Source of the DNA: Paenibacillus sp. XY044
Lineage (GTDB): Bacteria > Bacillota > Bacilli > Paenibacillales > Paenibacillaceae
Assembly: GCF_002257645.1 (NCBI RefSeq)
Contig: NZ_NQMO01000009.1
Coordinates: forward strand, 1 to 64,000
Reading direction: 5' to 3'
Length of the DNA: 64,000 bases
In this document: one piece after another, positions 28,198 to 37,182 of the stretch
How the letters are laid out: each line of letters opens with the position of its first letter
Numbering within the stretch: position 1 is the first letter of the stretch
Made by a program: the position numbers and the translations under genes
The notes under the pieces: model-generated
Told to the model about the DNA's origin: nothing
Database searches by the model: none
What the model saw: only the letters and a program-made list of their open reading frames with translations

Positions 28198-28372
28198 GAG
28201 ACCCTCTCCCTTAATCACGAATTGGTTGGTTGCGACAAATACAAGCTATTCCGTTATTCATGAGCTTGCGCTAATCAAGATGCTGATCTATGGTGAAGTC
28301 CCAGGGTCTGCAGAGCAAACCTGACGAAGGAACCTATCCCGCACAATGATATCACCATGCTTCCCGCACACC

Positions 28373-29413
28373 TTATCCCTGGCTGGCTGATGCGGTTTCG
28401 ACCTCCGCCGGCCCTGAAGGCGGCATTCTCCTGGCCCGGGCATCCTGCAGCCAGCAAGCCACGGTGTGCTCCCCGTCCAGCTCCACGTTGTCCGGCGGGA
28501 ACAGGCCGCATACCTCCATCGCGCGGGGGCACCGGGCGGCGAATGCGCAGCCCTTCGGAGGCGCGAACAGGTCCGGCGGCGTGCCCGGGATCGCCTCGAG
28601 CTTCGCCCCTTTCGGCCGGTCCAGGCGCGGGATGGAATCGAGCAGCCCCCGCGTATACGGATGCTGCGGATTCCAGAACAGCTCCTTGACCGGCGCGGAT
28701 TCCACGACCTGCCCCGCATACATGACATTGACGCGGTCAGCGATGCTGGCCACGACACCGAGGTCGTGCGTAATCATGATCAGCGAAGCCTGGGTCGTGC
28801 GCTGCAGCATGCGGAACAGATCCAGAATTTGCGCCTGGATCGTGACGTCCAGCGCGGTCGTCGGTTCGTCCGCGATCAGGACAGCGGGACTGCAGATCGC
28901 CGCCATCGCGATCATGATCCGCTGCCTCATGCCTCCGCTGAATTGGTGCAAATGCTGCTTCAGCCGAAGCTCCGGATCACGGATGCCCACGAACTGCAGC
29001 ATCTCGACCGCCCGCTTCCTCGCCTCCGTCCGGGACAGCCGCTGGTGGCGGATAACGCCTTCCATCAGCTGCTCCCCGATCGTCATCGTCGGGTTCAGCG
29101 CGGTCATCGCGTCCTGAAAGATGATCGCAATGTCCGAGCCGCGCAGTTCGCGCATCTGCTTTTCGCTTAAACGCGTCAGCTCGCGCCCGTTAAACCGGAT
29201 GCTGCCATCAGTGATCCGTGAATTGTTCTTGGGCAAGAGGCGCATGATGCTGCGGGCGGTGACGCTTTTGCCGCAGCCGGATTCGCCGACGATCGCCAGC
29301 GTCTCTCCCCGGTGCAGACGGAGGCTCACGCCCCTGACGGCTTTCACCTCCCCGCCGTAGGTAGAGAACGAAACATGCAAATTGTCCACTTCAAGCAGCG
29401 CGTCGCTTTTCAT
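28373..29413 (-). CDS. dppD: Dipeptide ABC transporter ATP-binding protein
   Basis: 346 residues. Walker A GESGCGKSVTA, signature FSGGMRQRIMIAMA, Walker B VLIADEPTTALD, then the oligopeptide-transporter C-terminal domain with a Cys-containing segment (GCAFAARCPRAMEVC) as in OppD/DppD, which can hold an Fe-S cluster. It powers import on the cytosolic face. AAAGGAGGTAA is 10 bases before the ATG. Only one ATPase gene is present, as in Bacillus dpp, so it probably works as a homodimer. Confidence 0.95.
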   Translation of the reverse strand: MKSDALLEVDNLHVSFSTYGGEVKAVRGVSLRLHRGETLAIVGESGCGKSVTARSIMRLLPKNNSRITDGSIRFNGRELTRLSEKQMRELRGSDIAIIFQDAMTALNPTMTIGEQLMEGVIRHQRLSRTEARKRAVEMLQFVGIRDPELRLKQHLHQFSGGMRQRIMIAMAAICSPAVLIADEPTTALDVTIQAQILDLFRMLQRTTQASLIMITHDLGVVASIADRVNVMYAGQVVESAPVKELFWNPQHPYTRGLLDSIPRLDRPKGAKLEAIPGTPPDLFAPPKGCAFAARCPRAMEVCGLFPPDNVELDGEHTVACWLQDARARRMPPSGPAEVETASASQG

Positions 29414-29419
29414 CTTCCA

Positions 29420-30337
29420 TTACCTCCTTTGCTTCGGATTAAAAGCGTTCAAAAGTCCGTCCCCCAGCAGGTTGAAGGCGAGCATCGTCACCGAAATGAA
29501 AAAGGCCGGGAAGAACAGCCGCCACCAGTTGCCGGACAGAATGGTCGGCAGGGCATCGTTCGCCATCGTTCCCCAGCTCGCCAGCGGCGGCTGGATGCCG
29601 AGACCAAGGAAGCTGAGAAAGGCTTCGGCGAAAATGGCCGACGGCACGGAAAACGTCACCTGCACGATAATGACCCCGACGGCGTTGGGAAGCATATGCC
29701 TGCGGATGATGTACCACGACCCGGCTCCCAAGGTCCGGGCGGCCAAGACGTACTCCGACGATTTCAGCTGAAGCACCTGCCCGCGGACAATCCGCGCCAT
29801 CCCGATCCACCCCGTCGCCGTCAAAGCCAATATAATGGTCAGCAGCCCGGGGCCCATCACGACCATGAGCAGAATGACCACAAGCAAATAAGGAATGCCG
29901 TACAGCATATCGACGAAACGCATCATCGCGTTATCGACGCGTCCGCCGAAATATCCAGCGATGCCGCCGTAAATGATACCGATGAAAAAATCGATCAAAG
30001 CGGCGGCCAAACCGACCGTAAGCGAGATGCGCGAACCGTACAAAATCCGGGCGAAGACATCCCGCCCCAGGTCATCCGTTCCGAACCAGTGGCCGCCGGA
30101 CGGAGGCTGGTTCGCGCTGAGCAGATTCTGGCCGGAATAGCTCTGATCCGTTACAAGCGGGCCAAACACGGCCAGCAGCGCCAGCAGCACAATCAGCACG
30201 AGCCCGCAGCAGGCCAGCTTGTTGCGGAGCAGGCTGCGGACGGCCTGCTGCCATAACGACTGGCGCGGCCGGACGATCCGCTCCTGTTCTCCGGCGGTTC
30301 TGTACATCGGGGTAAACAAATGGTCCGGTACCTGCAT
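29420..30337 (-). CDS. dppC: Dipeptide ABC transporter permease DppC
   Basis: 305 residues with about six membrane segments and an N-terminal cytosolic tail. GTDDLGRDVFARILYGSRISL and the ATPase-contact loop EYVLAARTLGAGSWYIIRRH are typical of DppC/OppC. AAGGGGG precedes the ATG. It lies three bases from dppB and six from dppD. Confidence 0.95.
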   Translation of the reverse strand: MQVPDHLFTPMYRTAGEQERIVRPRQSLWQQAVRSLLRNKLACCGLVLIVLLALLAVFGPLVTDQSYSGQNLLSANQPPSGGHWFGTDDLGRDVFARILYGSRISLTVGLAAALIDFFIGIIYGGIAGYFGGRVDNAMMRFVDMLYGIPYLLVVILLMVVMGPGLLTIILALTATGWIGMARIVRGQVLQLKSSEYVLAARTLGAGSWYIIRRHMLPNAVGVIIVQVTFSVPSAIFAEAFLSFLGLGIQPPLASWGTMANDALPTILSGNWWRLFFPAFFISVTMLAFNLLGDGLLNAFNPKQRR

Positions 30338-30340
30338 GCG

Positions 30341-31273
30341 TCAGGCCCCCTTTCTGTGCAGCTTGATGCGGGGATCGATGAACCCGTACACGATATCCAC
30401 GATAAACATCATGAAGATGAGGAGCGCGCTGTAAAAGACCGTCGTGCCCATAATGACGGCGTAATCCCGGTTGTTGATGCCGTCCACGAAGTATTTCCCC
30501 ATGCCGGGGATCGCGAAGATTTTCTCGATGACGAAGCTTCCCGTCAGCACGTTGGCCAGCAGCGCGCCGAGCAGCGTCACCACGGGCAGCACCGCATTGC
30601 GCAGCGCATGCTTGACGATCATCCTCGCCGGCGACAGCCCTTTCGAGCGTGCCGTCTCCATGTAGTCCTGGGTTAGCACCTCAATCAGATTGGCCCGGGT
30701 GAGGCGTGCAATCGTCGCGATGGGGCCGACCGACAGAGCGAAGGCCGGAAGAACCACATGCTTCCACGTTCCCCATGAAGCGACCGGCAGCAGTCCCCAT
30801 TTGACGGCGACGTATTTGATCAGGAGCGGAGCGATAACGAAGCTCGGCACCGCGATGCCGATGACGGCCAGCACCATGGCAATATAGTCGATGATGCCGT
30901 TCTGCTTCAGGGCGGCCACCGTACCGAGTGCAATGCCGGCTGCAATAGCCAGCAGAATGGCCGCTGCGCCAAGCTGGAAGGATACCGGGAAGCCGCGGTC
31001 GATCATCGTGTTCACCGTTGTCGGGTAATGGGATATCGATGGCCCGAGATCGAAGGTCAGCAGCGACTTGAGATACAGCAAATACTGGACGCCCAGCGGC
31101 TTGTCCAGATGGTAGAACGACATCATGTTCTGCACGACCGCGGCGCTCGCTTCCTTCCCATCGCGGTCAAAAGGAGAGCCGGGAATCGAATGCATCAGGA
31201 AAAAGGTGACCGTGACGATCAGCCACAGCGTGACCAGCATGGATAAGAAACGCTTCAAAATGTATTGCGCCAT
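30341..31273 (-). CDS. dppB: Dipeptide ABC transporter permease DppB
   Basis: 310 residues. The DppB/OppB start AQYILKRFLSMLVTLWLI, a large external loop after helix one, and the ATPase-contact loop DYMETARSKGLSPARMIVKH are present. The ATG at 31273 has GAGAGGGTGA ahead; a GTG nine bases earlier lies inside that site. Confidence 0.95.
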   Translation of the reverse strand: MAQYILKRFLSMLVTLWLIVTVTFFLMHSIPGSPFDRDGKEASAAVVQNMMSFYHLDKPLGVQYLLYLKSLLTFDLGPSISHYPTTVNTMIDRGFPVSFQLGAAAILLAIAAGIALGTVAALKQNGIIDYIAMVLAVIGIAVPSFVIAPLLIKYVAVKWGLLPVASWGTWKHVVLPAFALSVGPIATIARLTRANLIEVLTQDYMETARSKGLSPARMIVKHALRNAVLPVVTLLGALLANVLTGSFVIEKIFAIPGMGKYFVDGINNRDYAVIMGTTVFYSALLIFMMFIVDIVYGFIDPRIKLHRKGA

Positions 31274-31373
31274 AAATCTCACCCTCTCATACTCGGCATA
31301 TGGTGCATTCTTTTGGACACTTCTTCCTCGAATAAACGTGGCAGCAAATTTCCGGAAAACAGGCAGCCTCCCG

Positions 31374-32198
31374 TCAGCAGAAGGATGTTCGCATGGCCAG
31401 TTCCGTCATGACCAGCATAGCCTGGTACGCTTCAAGAATATCTTTGGCCTGGAACGACACGACAGGCGATCCCTGTTCGATCGTGGTGCCCGGCATCAAA
31501 TGGGCCCATTCCGCCTGCCCGTAATTCGCGAACTCGATCGTAAGTTGCGGGCGTTCCGGGGGAACAAGCGGCTTGACGCGGTCGCGTCCGGCAATGGCTT
31601 CGGCCATCTTCTGCCGGAGCAGCCGTCCGCTCTTCTCCGGAGACAGGCACAGCGCCGACGTGCGGGAAATACGCTCCTTGACGATCGCCGTCGTCACGCC
31701 GGGCAGCAGACTTTCGGCCTCGATGGCCGTTTCATCGTCCCCGGCCACCATCAGAATCGGCACGCCGTAATATCCCGCCACGTATGCGTTAAATCCCAAT
31801 TCACCGACGGAGACATCGTTGATATACATGTTCCGGACGCCGAAAATCATCGTATGGCTGAGGACGCCCTTTCGGGCCGCCATCGCATGATAGCCGAGAA
31901 AGACAGCTCCAGCAAAGCTTCCATCGAGCCCCTGCACCATCGAGAACGGTTTGACGTCGCCGGAAATCAGTTTGCTGTCCGGGTGGAGATTTTCGATGAT
32001 CAGGTTGTTCATTTTGGAGTGGCTGTCGTTGACGATCACCTCGCTGAAGCCTTCTTCAAAAGCGGTTTCGATGACGTGATTCGCCTCAGCCGTCATGATA
32101 TGCTGGCCCCGGGTATAGTTGTAGCGGCTGGAATCGACGAATGTCGCGTCCACCAGGCCGGTAATGCCCTCCATATCAATGGATATGTACAATTTCAT
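31374..32198 (-). CDS. dppA: D-aminopeptidase, M55 family
   Basis: 274 residues. SIDMEGITG is the zinc-binding SxDxEG motif; further ligands fit GQHIMTAEAN, VNDSHSKM and GYHAMA. DppA of Bacillus is a decameric zinc enzyme that cuts D-Ala-D-Ala and related D-peptides. ATG at 32198, eight bases after GGAGGG. First gene of the dpp-ykf operon; a copy of the ~110 bp repeat begins 31 bases upstream of the start. Confidence 0.94.
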   Translation of the reverse strand: MKLYISIDMEGITGLVDATFVDSSRYNYTRGQHIMTAEANHVIETAFEEGFSEVIVNDSHSKMNNLIIENLHPDSKLISGDVKPFSMVQGLDGSFAGAVFLGYHAMAARKGVLSHTMIFGVRNMYINDVSVGELGFNAYVAGYYGVPILMVAGDDETAIEAESLLPGVTTAIVKERISRTSALCLSPEKSGRLLRQKMAEAIAGRDRVKPLVPPERPQLTIEFANYGQAEWAHLMPGTTIEQGSPVVSFQAKDILEAYQAMLVMTELAMRTSFC

Positions 32199-32229
32199 GC
32201 TCAAGTCCCTCCGATTTGCGATATTTGGG

Positions 32230-32345
32230 TATAAGAAAAACGTCTATCGACGTACCTTCAAAGAAGACAGACCGCGTTTAAAGGTAATTTTTCTTGCAAT
32301 ATCAGGAAGCTATGGCTCTGGAGTTTATACTTTCTGATATTATAA
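32230..32345 (+). repeat. Single copy of the window-start repeat
   Basis: Nearly identical to the units at 1-310, here starting TATAAGAAAAACGTC and ending TTTCTGATATTATAA. As at 220-310 it runs directly into a terminator hairpin of a minus-strand gene. It also occupies the upstream region of dppA, so the dpp promoter must lie in or beyond it. Confidence 0.9.
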
Positions 32346-32408
32346 AAAAAACCCGGCAAACGTCATATGCCTGCGCTGCCCGGGCGTGCATATGTCATTT
32401 GCTGGGTT
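32343..32408 (-). terminator. Long terminator hairpin of the DUF3870 gene
   Basis: AACCCGGCAAA (32350-32360) and CATATGC (32364-32370) pair with GCATATG (32388-32394) and TTTGCTGGGTT (32398-32408). A-run 32344-32350 supplies the minus-strand U-tract, and TTTT follows on the other side. Confidence 0.8.
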
Positions 32409-32513
32409 TTATTTACGCGTATGTCGCCATACTGATAAACAAAGCAGCGGTATGCATTTGGTGGATCACGAAAAAACGGCTTTAAACGGTGCCGTATGAT
32501 GGCTGCTCATGAA

Positions 32514-32909
32514 TCATGCGATAGTTTCCCGCGACGAAAGCGCCGATTTGTACTTTTTCTGCGCATCCTTGAACGCCACGATGATCGCCTTCTGCGAAGA
32601 GCCGTAATACCTTGTCCGGATCTCTTCCGCCACCGGCTCTAGGGAGAGCATGCTCTTCCCGAGAAAGATGGAGCGCACAAATTGCGATGTGAGAGGAATC
32701 GTGGAAGAACAAGCGGCATCCACGATTTTGTGGCTGACGGTGTCCACGACCAGTCCGATAAAAAAAGCGCTGTACTGCTGGGTAATCGGATTATTCACCG
32801 AGGTCTGTGCGTCGCCGACGATGTAGATCGTGTCTTTGTCGTACAATTCCGCATCCCCTGTCTCCTCGCTTCTCCTGATGAACCCATAGGGATGTTCGAT
32901 GGGCGGCAT
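32514..32909 (-). CDS. DUF3870 domain protein
   Basis: 131 residues. TIYIVGDAQTSVNNPITQQY and SEFVRSIFLGK-like text (TSQFVRSIFLGKSM) are the hallmarks of the DUF3870 family, small cytosolic proteins of unknown function. I take the ATG at 32909; a TTG at 32936 is also possible, and neither has a strong ribosome site. It stands alone with its own terminator. Confidence 0.8.
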   Translation of the reverse strand: MPPIEHPYGFIRRSEETGDAELYDKDTIYIVGDAQTSVNNPITQQYSAFFIGLVVDTVSHKIVDAACSSTIPLTSQFVRSIFLGKSMLSLEPVAEEIRTRYYGSSQKAIIVAFKDAQKKYKSALSSRETIA

Positions 32910-33038
32910 CGGACGACCTATAAGCCGAAAGGACAAGCCTATTTGTTATTTATTCTAACAAGGGGTCTGCGATTTTGTAAATACAAAGTTCATGCAAGCG
33001 CTTAATATTTTTCTTCACGTTAGAAAACATAACATAAA

Positions 33039-33569
33039 CTAACCCTTCATATCTCCGGACTCTGACGCACTGGTCTTCCCGGCTCGGTTCGTGCCCAGCA
33101 GCCAAGGCCAGGAACGTCTCGTCAAATGCACCGATAACCCGAACAACAGCAGCGCATCCACCGCATGAAGCGCACGCAGCGAACCCGTCACATTTTGAAT
33201 GGTGATGTGCTGCATCGCAGTCAAGGCGAACAGTGCGAGCGGCCACCATCTTAGACTGCCCCGGATTGGTCCTGCAAAAGACAGCAGAAACATCACGACC
33301 GGGACGAACTCGAAGACGTTCGCGAAGACACGATGCAGCCGCAAATCGTCGGGATCCACCAAAATGCCGAGGCCGGCGAAAAACACCTGCAGAACAATGC
33401 ACACGAGATAACCTGCGGCCAACAATCCGTAGATCCACCTCACGGTTCGTGTACGGATTGACACTGGCGCACCTCCCGTAGCCCCTGAGCTGAACTTTCG
33501 CCCAGGCTTCGATTCAGAGCCGATTCCTATTGCTTTATTTTTCCCCTGCTTTTCGTTACTGCTGCCCAT
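33039..33569 (-). CDS. DUF6220-like membrane protein
   Basis: 176 residues. A polar, basic N-terminal tail of about 40 residues precedes four membrane helices (IYGLLAAGYLVCIVLQVFFAG, FVPVVMFLLSFAG, WPLALFALTAM, LHAVDALLLFGLSVHL). The pattern of VCIVLQVFFAGLGI followed by HRVFANVFEFVPV resembles DUF6220 proteins, whose role is unknown. It lies 18 bases downstream of the next gene, so the two are probably co-transcribed from the repeat-array promoter at 34142-34176. Confidence 0.7.
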   Translation of the reverse strand: MGSSNEKQGKNKAIGIGSESKPGRKFSSGATGGAPVSIRTRTVRWIYGLLAAGYLVCIVLQVFFAGLGILVDPDDLRLHRVFANVFEFVPVVMFLLSFAGPIRGSLRWWPLALFALTAMQHITIQNVTGSLRALHAVDALLLFGLSVHLTRRSWPWLLGTNRAGKTSASESGDMKG

Positions 33570-33587
33570 GTTTAACGCTCCCTTCCG

Positions 33588-34109
33588 TTATTTAGTGTTG
33601 GGCCGTGCTTTGCCCCGCTTAGCTCCCCACGGTTTGAAGACCGAAATGACAAATACCCCTGCCAGCGAAACGATCTGGAGAATGATCCCGACCCACAGTT
33701 GTACATTGTTCACCGTGAATTCCGAGCTGAGGACGCCCTGCACCCCCGGCACAGAAACGTAATGGACCGCTTGCAGCGTCCAGTAATACATGCCGACGGG
33801 TCCGAGGATGACCAGTAGCAGCGTCAGGATTTCCTTGACGATGATCCAGTAATATTCGAACAATCCCCATGGCGTCCACACCGACAGTAGGATGCCGGTC
33901 ACCAGCGTTGCGATCGTGGACACGCGGACCGTCTTTTCGGACAGCATGTGCATGATGATGTAACAGGCGCGAAATACGCCTTCATCTTCCGTGACGGCTG
34001 CCGTGATACTCAGAAACAGGAAAATGACAGCCGTGCCCAGCATGATTGCCGAGAACAGCAAATGGAGGATCAGCAGCCATTTCCGCTGCTTCACCGTCAT
34101 TTTTTTCAT
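33588..34109 (-). CDS. Four-helix membrane protein, unknown function
   Basis: 173 residues with four predicted membrane helices (LLILHLLFSAIMLGTAVIF, VSTIATLVTGILLSVW, EILTLLLVILGPVGMYYW, WVGIILQIVSLAGVFVI). The layout resembles small heme-b or DUF2269-like integral membrane proteins, but I cannot assign a family. The ATG at 34109 follows a perfect AAGGAGGTGA. Upstream lies the same 11-bp repeat array found before the ABC/two-component operon, so it is a probable target of that response regulator. Confidence 0.75.
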   Translation of the reverse strand: MKKMTVKQRKWLLILHLLFSAIMLGTAVIFLFLSITAAVTEDEGVFRACYIIMHMLSEKTVRVSTIATLVTGILLSVWTPWGLFEYYWIIVKEILTLLLVILGPVGMYYWTLQAVHYVSVPGVQGVLSSEFTVNNVQLWVGIILQIVSLAGVFVISVFKPWGAKRGKARPNTK

Positions 34110-34141
34110 CCGATTCACCTCCTTCTTCAGCATAAAGCCCG

Positions 34142-34180
34142 TTTCTAAACCGGCTCTAAAACGAATCTTAAAAAAGTATA
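34142..34180 (-). promoter_or_regulatory. Response-regulator repeat array A
   Basis: On the plus strand TCTA, TCTA, TCTT begin at 34144, 34155 and 34166, then GTATA; on the minus strand TATA, AAGA, TAGA, TAGA recur at exact 11-bp steps. A hexamer TATGCT (34134-34129) lies nine bases past the last TTTAGA. The same array in the same register is at 38988-39026. The resulting transcript would start at or inside the ribosome site. Confidence 0.7.
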
Positions 34181-34213
34181 AAAAACACGCTCCGGCCTCA
34201 AAGCGACAGAACC

Positions 34214-34241
34214 GCAAAAAGACCTTTACCGACAGTAAAGG
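34214..34241 (-). terminator. Terminator of the ABC/two-component operon
   Basis: CCTTTAC (34223-34229) pairs with GTAAAGG (34235-34241); the minus strand continues TCTTTTT. Confidence 0.7.
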
Positions 34242-34276
34242 CCTACCCAAACGCTCCATGATGACCGCGTCTTCAT

Positions 34277-34969
34277 CTATACATTAAAGCGGTAACCTAC
34301 ACCCCAAATCGTCTCGATATACTGCGGCTTGGAGGGGTTCGCTTCGATTTTCTCCCTTAATTTGCTGATATACACCGTGACGGTCGCGTTATCCCCCAAA
34401 GAATCCAGCCCCCAGATCCGTTCGAACAGCTCGTCTTTGCTGAACACCCGGTTCGGATGCGTGCACATGAACAGCAGCAGGTCATACTCTTTGGAGGTCA
34501 GGAGCACCTCCTGTTCATTCACGAACACTTTGCGGGACAGTTGGTCAATGCGGATTCCCCGCAGGCGCAGCTCGCTTTTCGGCTCTCTCCGGTGATCCGA
34601 CGTTAACCGGTCATAGCGGGACAAATGCGCTTTAACGCGCGCCACAAGCTCGCCGACGCTGAAGGGCTTGGTGATATAATCGTCCGCGCCGAGGCCGAGT
34701 CCCCGGATTTTATCGATGTCCTCCTTGCGGGCGGTCACCATCAGGATCGGAATGTTCCTTGCTTCGCGGACCTGGCGGCAGATTTCGAATCCGTCCACTT
34801 TCGGCAGCATCAGATCGAGGATGATCAAATCGTACTCCTCTTCCAGCGCCATCTTCATGCCGGTATCCCCGCTTACCGCGATGTCGACGGCATAGCCGCC
34901 CGCCTCCAAGTAATCCTTTTCCACTTCCGCAATGACCTGTTCATCTTCAATGATCAAAATGCGCTTCAT
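34277..34969 (-). CDS. OmpR family response regulator
   Basis: 230 residues. The receiver domain has its phospho-accepting Asp in LIILDLMLPKVDG and the conserved Lys in DYITKPFSVGELVARV. The C-terminal winged helix ends YIETIWGVGYRFNV. Its ATG overlaps the kinase stop (ATGA). Two identical repeat arrays in this region, one before its own operon and one before the adjacent membrane-protein pair, are the most likely binding sites. Confidence 0.93.
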   Translation of the reverse strand: MKRILIIEDEQVIAEVEKDYLEAGGYAVDIAVSGDTGMKMALEEEYDLIILDLMLPKVDGFEICRQVREARNIPILMVTARKEDIDKIRGLGLGADDYITKPFSVGELVARVKAHLSRYDRLTSDHRREPKSELRLRGIRIDQLSRKVFVNEQEVLLTSKEYDLLLFMCTHPNRVFSKDELFERIWGLDSLGDNATVTVYISKLREKIEANPSKPQYIETIWGVGYRFNV

Positions 34970-36426
34970 GCCCGCTCACCGCCATCCCTTGTCTTTGGCA
35001 ACGCAAAATAAATGGTGGTTCCTTCGCCGGTCCGGCTATCCGCCCAGACCCTGCCTCCTTGTTCCTCGATCATTTGCTTGACGATCGCAAGCCCGAGGCC
35101 GCTTCCTCCGGTATCCGTATTTCGCGACGGCTCGGCGCGGTAGAACCGGTCAAAAATATGCGGCAGCGCTGCTTCTTCTATCCCGGAGCCGTTATCCTTC
35201 ATCCCGATCACGGCCTCATCCGGCCCGTCGATCAGTTCCACAGACAATTCCTTGTCCGCCTTATCCAAATACTTCAGGCTGTTATCGACAATATTCATGA
35301 TCACTCTCCGCAGCTTCTCCCGGTCCGCCATCACCTGAACGGATCCGCTTTCTGGAAGTTCACACGCGATCTTCACGCCGGACATCCGGGGATCGAGCTG
35401 CAGCTCCTGAACGCAGTCCGTGACATACCCTTTCAGATCGGTAGGCTCCATATGAAAAGGCAGCTTCTTCAGATCCAGCTTCGAGAACAGCAACAGCTCT
35501 TCAATCAGACGGTCCATATCTTCCGTTTTTTTCGCAATCATGCCCATATACTTCTCCCTCATCGCGTCGGAATCGGCAATGCCGTCCTGAATGCCCTCCA
35601 CGCAAGCCTTAATGCCTGTAATCGGCGTCTTCAAGTCATGGGATATGCTCGCGATGAGCTCCTTGCGGTTATCCTCGTACTGCAGCTGAAGGCGGATCGA
35701 TTCGTTCAGGCGGCTCCGCATTTCTTCAAACGCTTCCCCCAGCTCCCCGATCTCATCCTTGCGCTTCAGCGCGATTTCGTGGCTCAGATCCCCGTCTTTG
35801 ATCTGCTCTGCGGCATGCTTTAATGCATACAGCGGCTTAATCAGGCTGCGGGAGACCAGAAATGTCAGAATCCCATTGGTCAACCCGATGACCAGAAGCA
35901 GGGATAACATCATGAGCGGGAAAAATTTTTTGGCTTCCGCGAAAAATGCACTCATATCCGTCAAGACGTAGACCGCTCCCGTATGCTGGCCGCTGAAGGA
36001 CACATCGAATTTCTCTACGGAGAACCGGCCGCTTCCTTTCGCTCCCCAGCGATGCCAGGACATCGCCGGCTGCCACTTCTGGATTTCCTTCTCCACATCG
36101 ACGCCGCGGAGCAGATCCGAAGAATACGTGATTCGGCCATCTTCCGTTACGACGATCCCCGCGTCCAATCGGGTCAGCTGTTCGTCCGTTTTGGCCACAA
36201 AAGCGGGATCGGCGAACCGTTCGGGTTCGGTCTGGATCATAAATTTGAGACCCGCGGTCATTTCGCCGCGGCGGCTCGCCGTCTCCCAGATGGCGGGGGT
36301 TCCCCGGCCCTCCCCGATGTTTTTGAACAATACGGTATACAGCCCTCCGGCAATAACAGCAAATAACACGACGGGGATGAAGGTCATCGCAATATAAGAA
36401 AGCAGAAGTCTTGTTTTGATGGACAT
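34966..36426 (-). CDS. Sensor histidine kinase with HAMP domain
   Basis: 486 residues. The first membrane helix lies at about 5-33, an extracytoplasmic sensor of about 125 residues follows, and the second helix is near 170-195. Then come HAMP, the phospho-acceptor SHDLKTPITGIK, N box NIVDNSLKYLDKA and G boxes MKDNGSGI and GGSGLGLAIV. AAGGAG precedes the ATG. It sits between the ABC permease and the response regulator; the large external domain suggests it senses an envelope or extracellular cue. Confidence 0.93.
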   Translation of the reverse strand: MSIKTRLLLSYIAMTFIPVVLFAVIAGGLYTVLFKNIGEGRGTPAIWETASRRGEMTAGLKFMIQTEPERFADPAFVAKTDEQLTRLDAGIVVTEDGRITYSSDLLRGVDVEKEIQKWQPAMSWHRWGAKGSGRFSVEKFDVSFSGQHTGAVYVLTDMSAFFAEAKKFFPLMMLSLLLVIGLTNGILTFLVSRSLIKPLYALKHAAEQIKDGDLSHEIALKRKDEIGELGEAFEEMRSRLNESIRLQLQYEDNRKELIASISHDLKTPITGIKACVEGIQDGIADSDAMREKYMGMIAKKTEDMDRLIEELLLFSKLDLKKLPFHMEPTDLKGYVTDCVQELQLDPRMSGVKIACELPESGSVQVMADREKLRRVIMNIVDNSLKYLDKADKELSVELIDGPDEAVIGMKDNGSGIEEAALPHIFDRFYRAEPSRNTDTGGSGLGLAIVKQMIEEQGGRVWADSRTGEGTTIYFALPKTRDGGERA

Positions 36427-36438
36427 GGGCCAATCTCC

Positions 36439-37182
36439 TTAGAGCTGTTTTCTAGCGAACATTATAAGTCCCGCCGCATAAGCCATTATAATATAAGACA
36501 GCAGCAGGAGAAACGTATTGAGCAGCGTTCCTGCCGGTGCCCCGCTGCCGGTCCACAGCACATCCCAACGCGTATAGGAAAAGACAGACCAGACGGACAA
36601 CTGCGGCAGCAGCAGCGGCAGTGCTTTGGCAGCGGCATAGATCAGCACGATGGTCATTAAAGCGCTGGTTCCGGATGAGAACAGCTGCGCAATGAATACG
36701 CACACCAGGCCGATGGCGAGCATCGGCACAAAGGAAGCGGCGTATGCCTTAAAGCTGTCCGCCGTGCCGACCGCGGGTCCCCCGACCGCCCAAGCCGATA
36801 CGGTTGAAGCGATCCAAAGCACGCCAAGGCATAGGGCAACAAACACCGCGATGGCGATCACTTTGGATGCATACGCCCGGGCACGCGTAATGGGCCGCAG
36901 CAGAACCAGCTTCATCGTGCGGGCCGCCACCTCTCCGGAGAACGAGTGGGCCGCCGTGGCCGCCATATAGAGCGGAATGATCGCAAAGGTGAACAAGTGA
37001 AGCATGGTCACCGGTAGGCTTCCCTCCAGTCCAAACAGCATGCCTGCCCTCATCTTCAGAAGACTGGACAGCAACACGGTAACGACTGGAAGGATCAAAG
37101 CCAACAGCAGGAATCCCTTCGTCCGGCGCTGACGCCAGAGCTTCTCCGATTCATTCAGCAGATTAGCGTATAAGCTGTGCAT
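36439..37182 (-). CDS. ABC-2 type permease
   Basis: 247 residues with six membrane segments in the ABC-2 arrangement and the typical AARTMKLVLLRPITRARAYASK loop. ATG at 37182, overlapping the ATPase 3' end by 20 bases. With the preceding ATPase it forms an exporter or lipid/peptide-resistance type transporter whose substrate is unknown. It is co-transcribed with the two-component system, as in many antimicrobial-peptide response modules, though it lacks the ten-helix Bce permease layout. Confidence 0.87.
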   Translation of the reverse strand: MHSLYANLLNESEKLWRQRRTKGFLLLALILPVVTVLLSSLLKMRAGMLFGLEGSLPVTMLHLFTFAIIPLYMAATAAHSFSGEVAARTMKLVLLRPITRARAYASKVIAIAVFVALCLGVLWIASTVSAWAVGGPAVGTADSFKAYAASFVPMLAIGLVCVFIAQLFSSGTSALMTIVLIYAAAKALPLLLPQLSVWSVFSYTRWDVLWTGSGAPAGTLLNTFLLLLSYIIMAYAAGLIMFARKQL

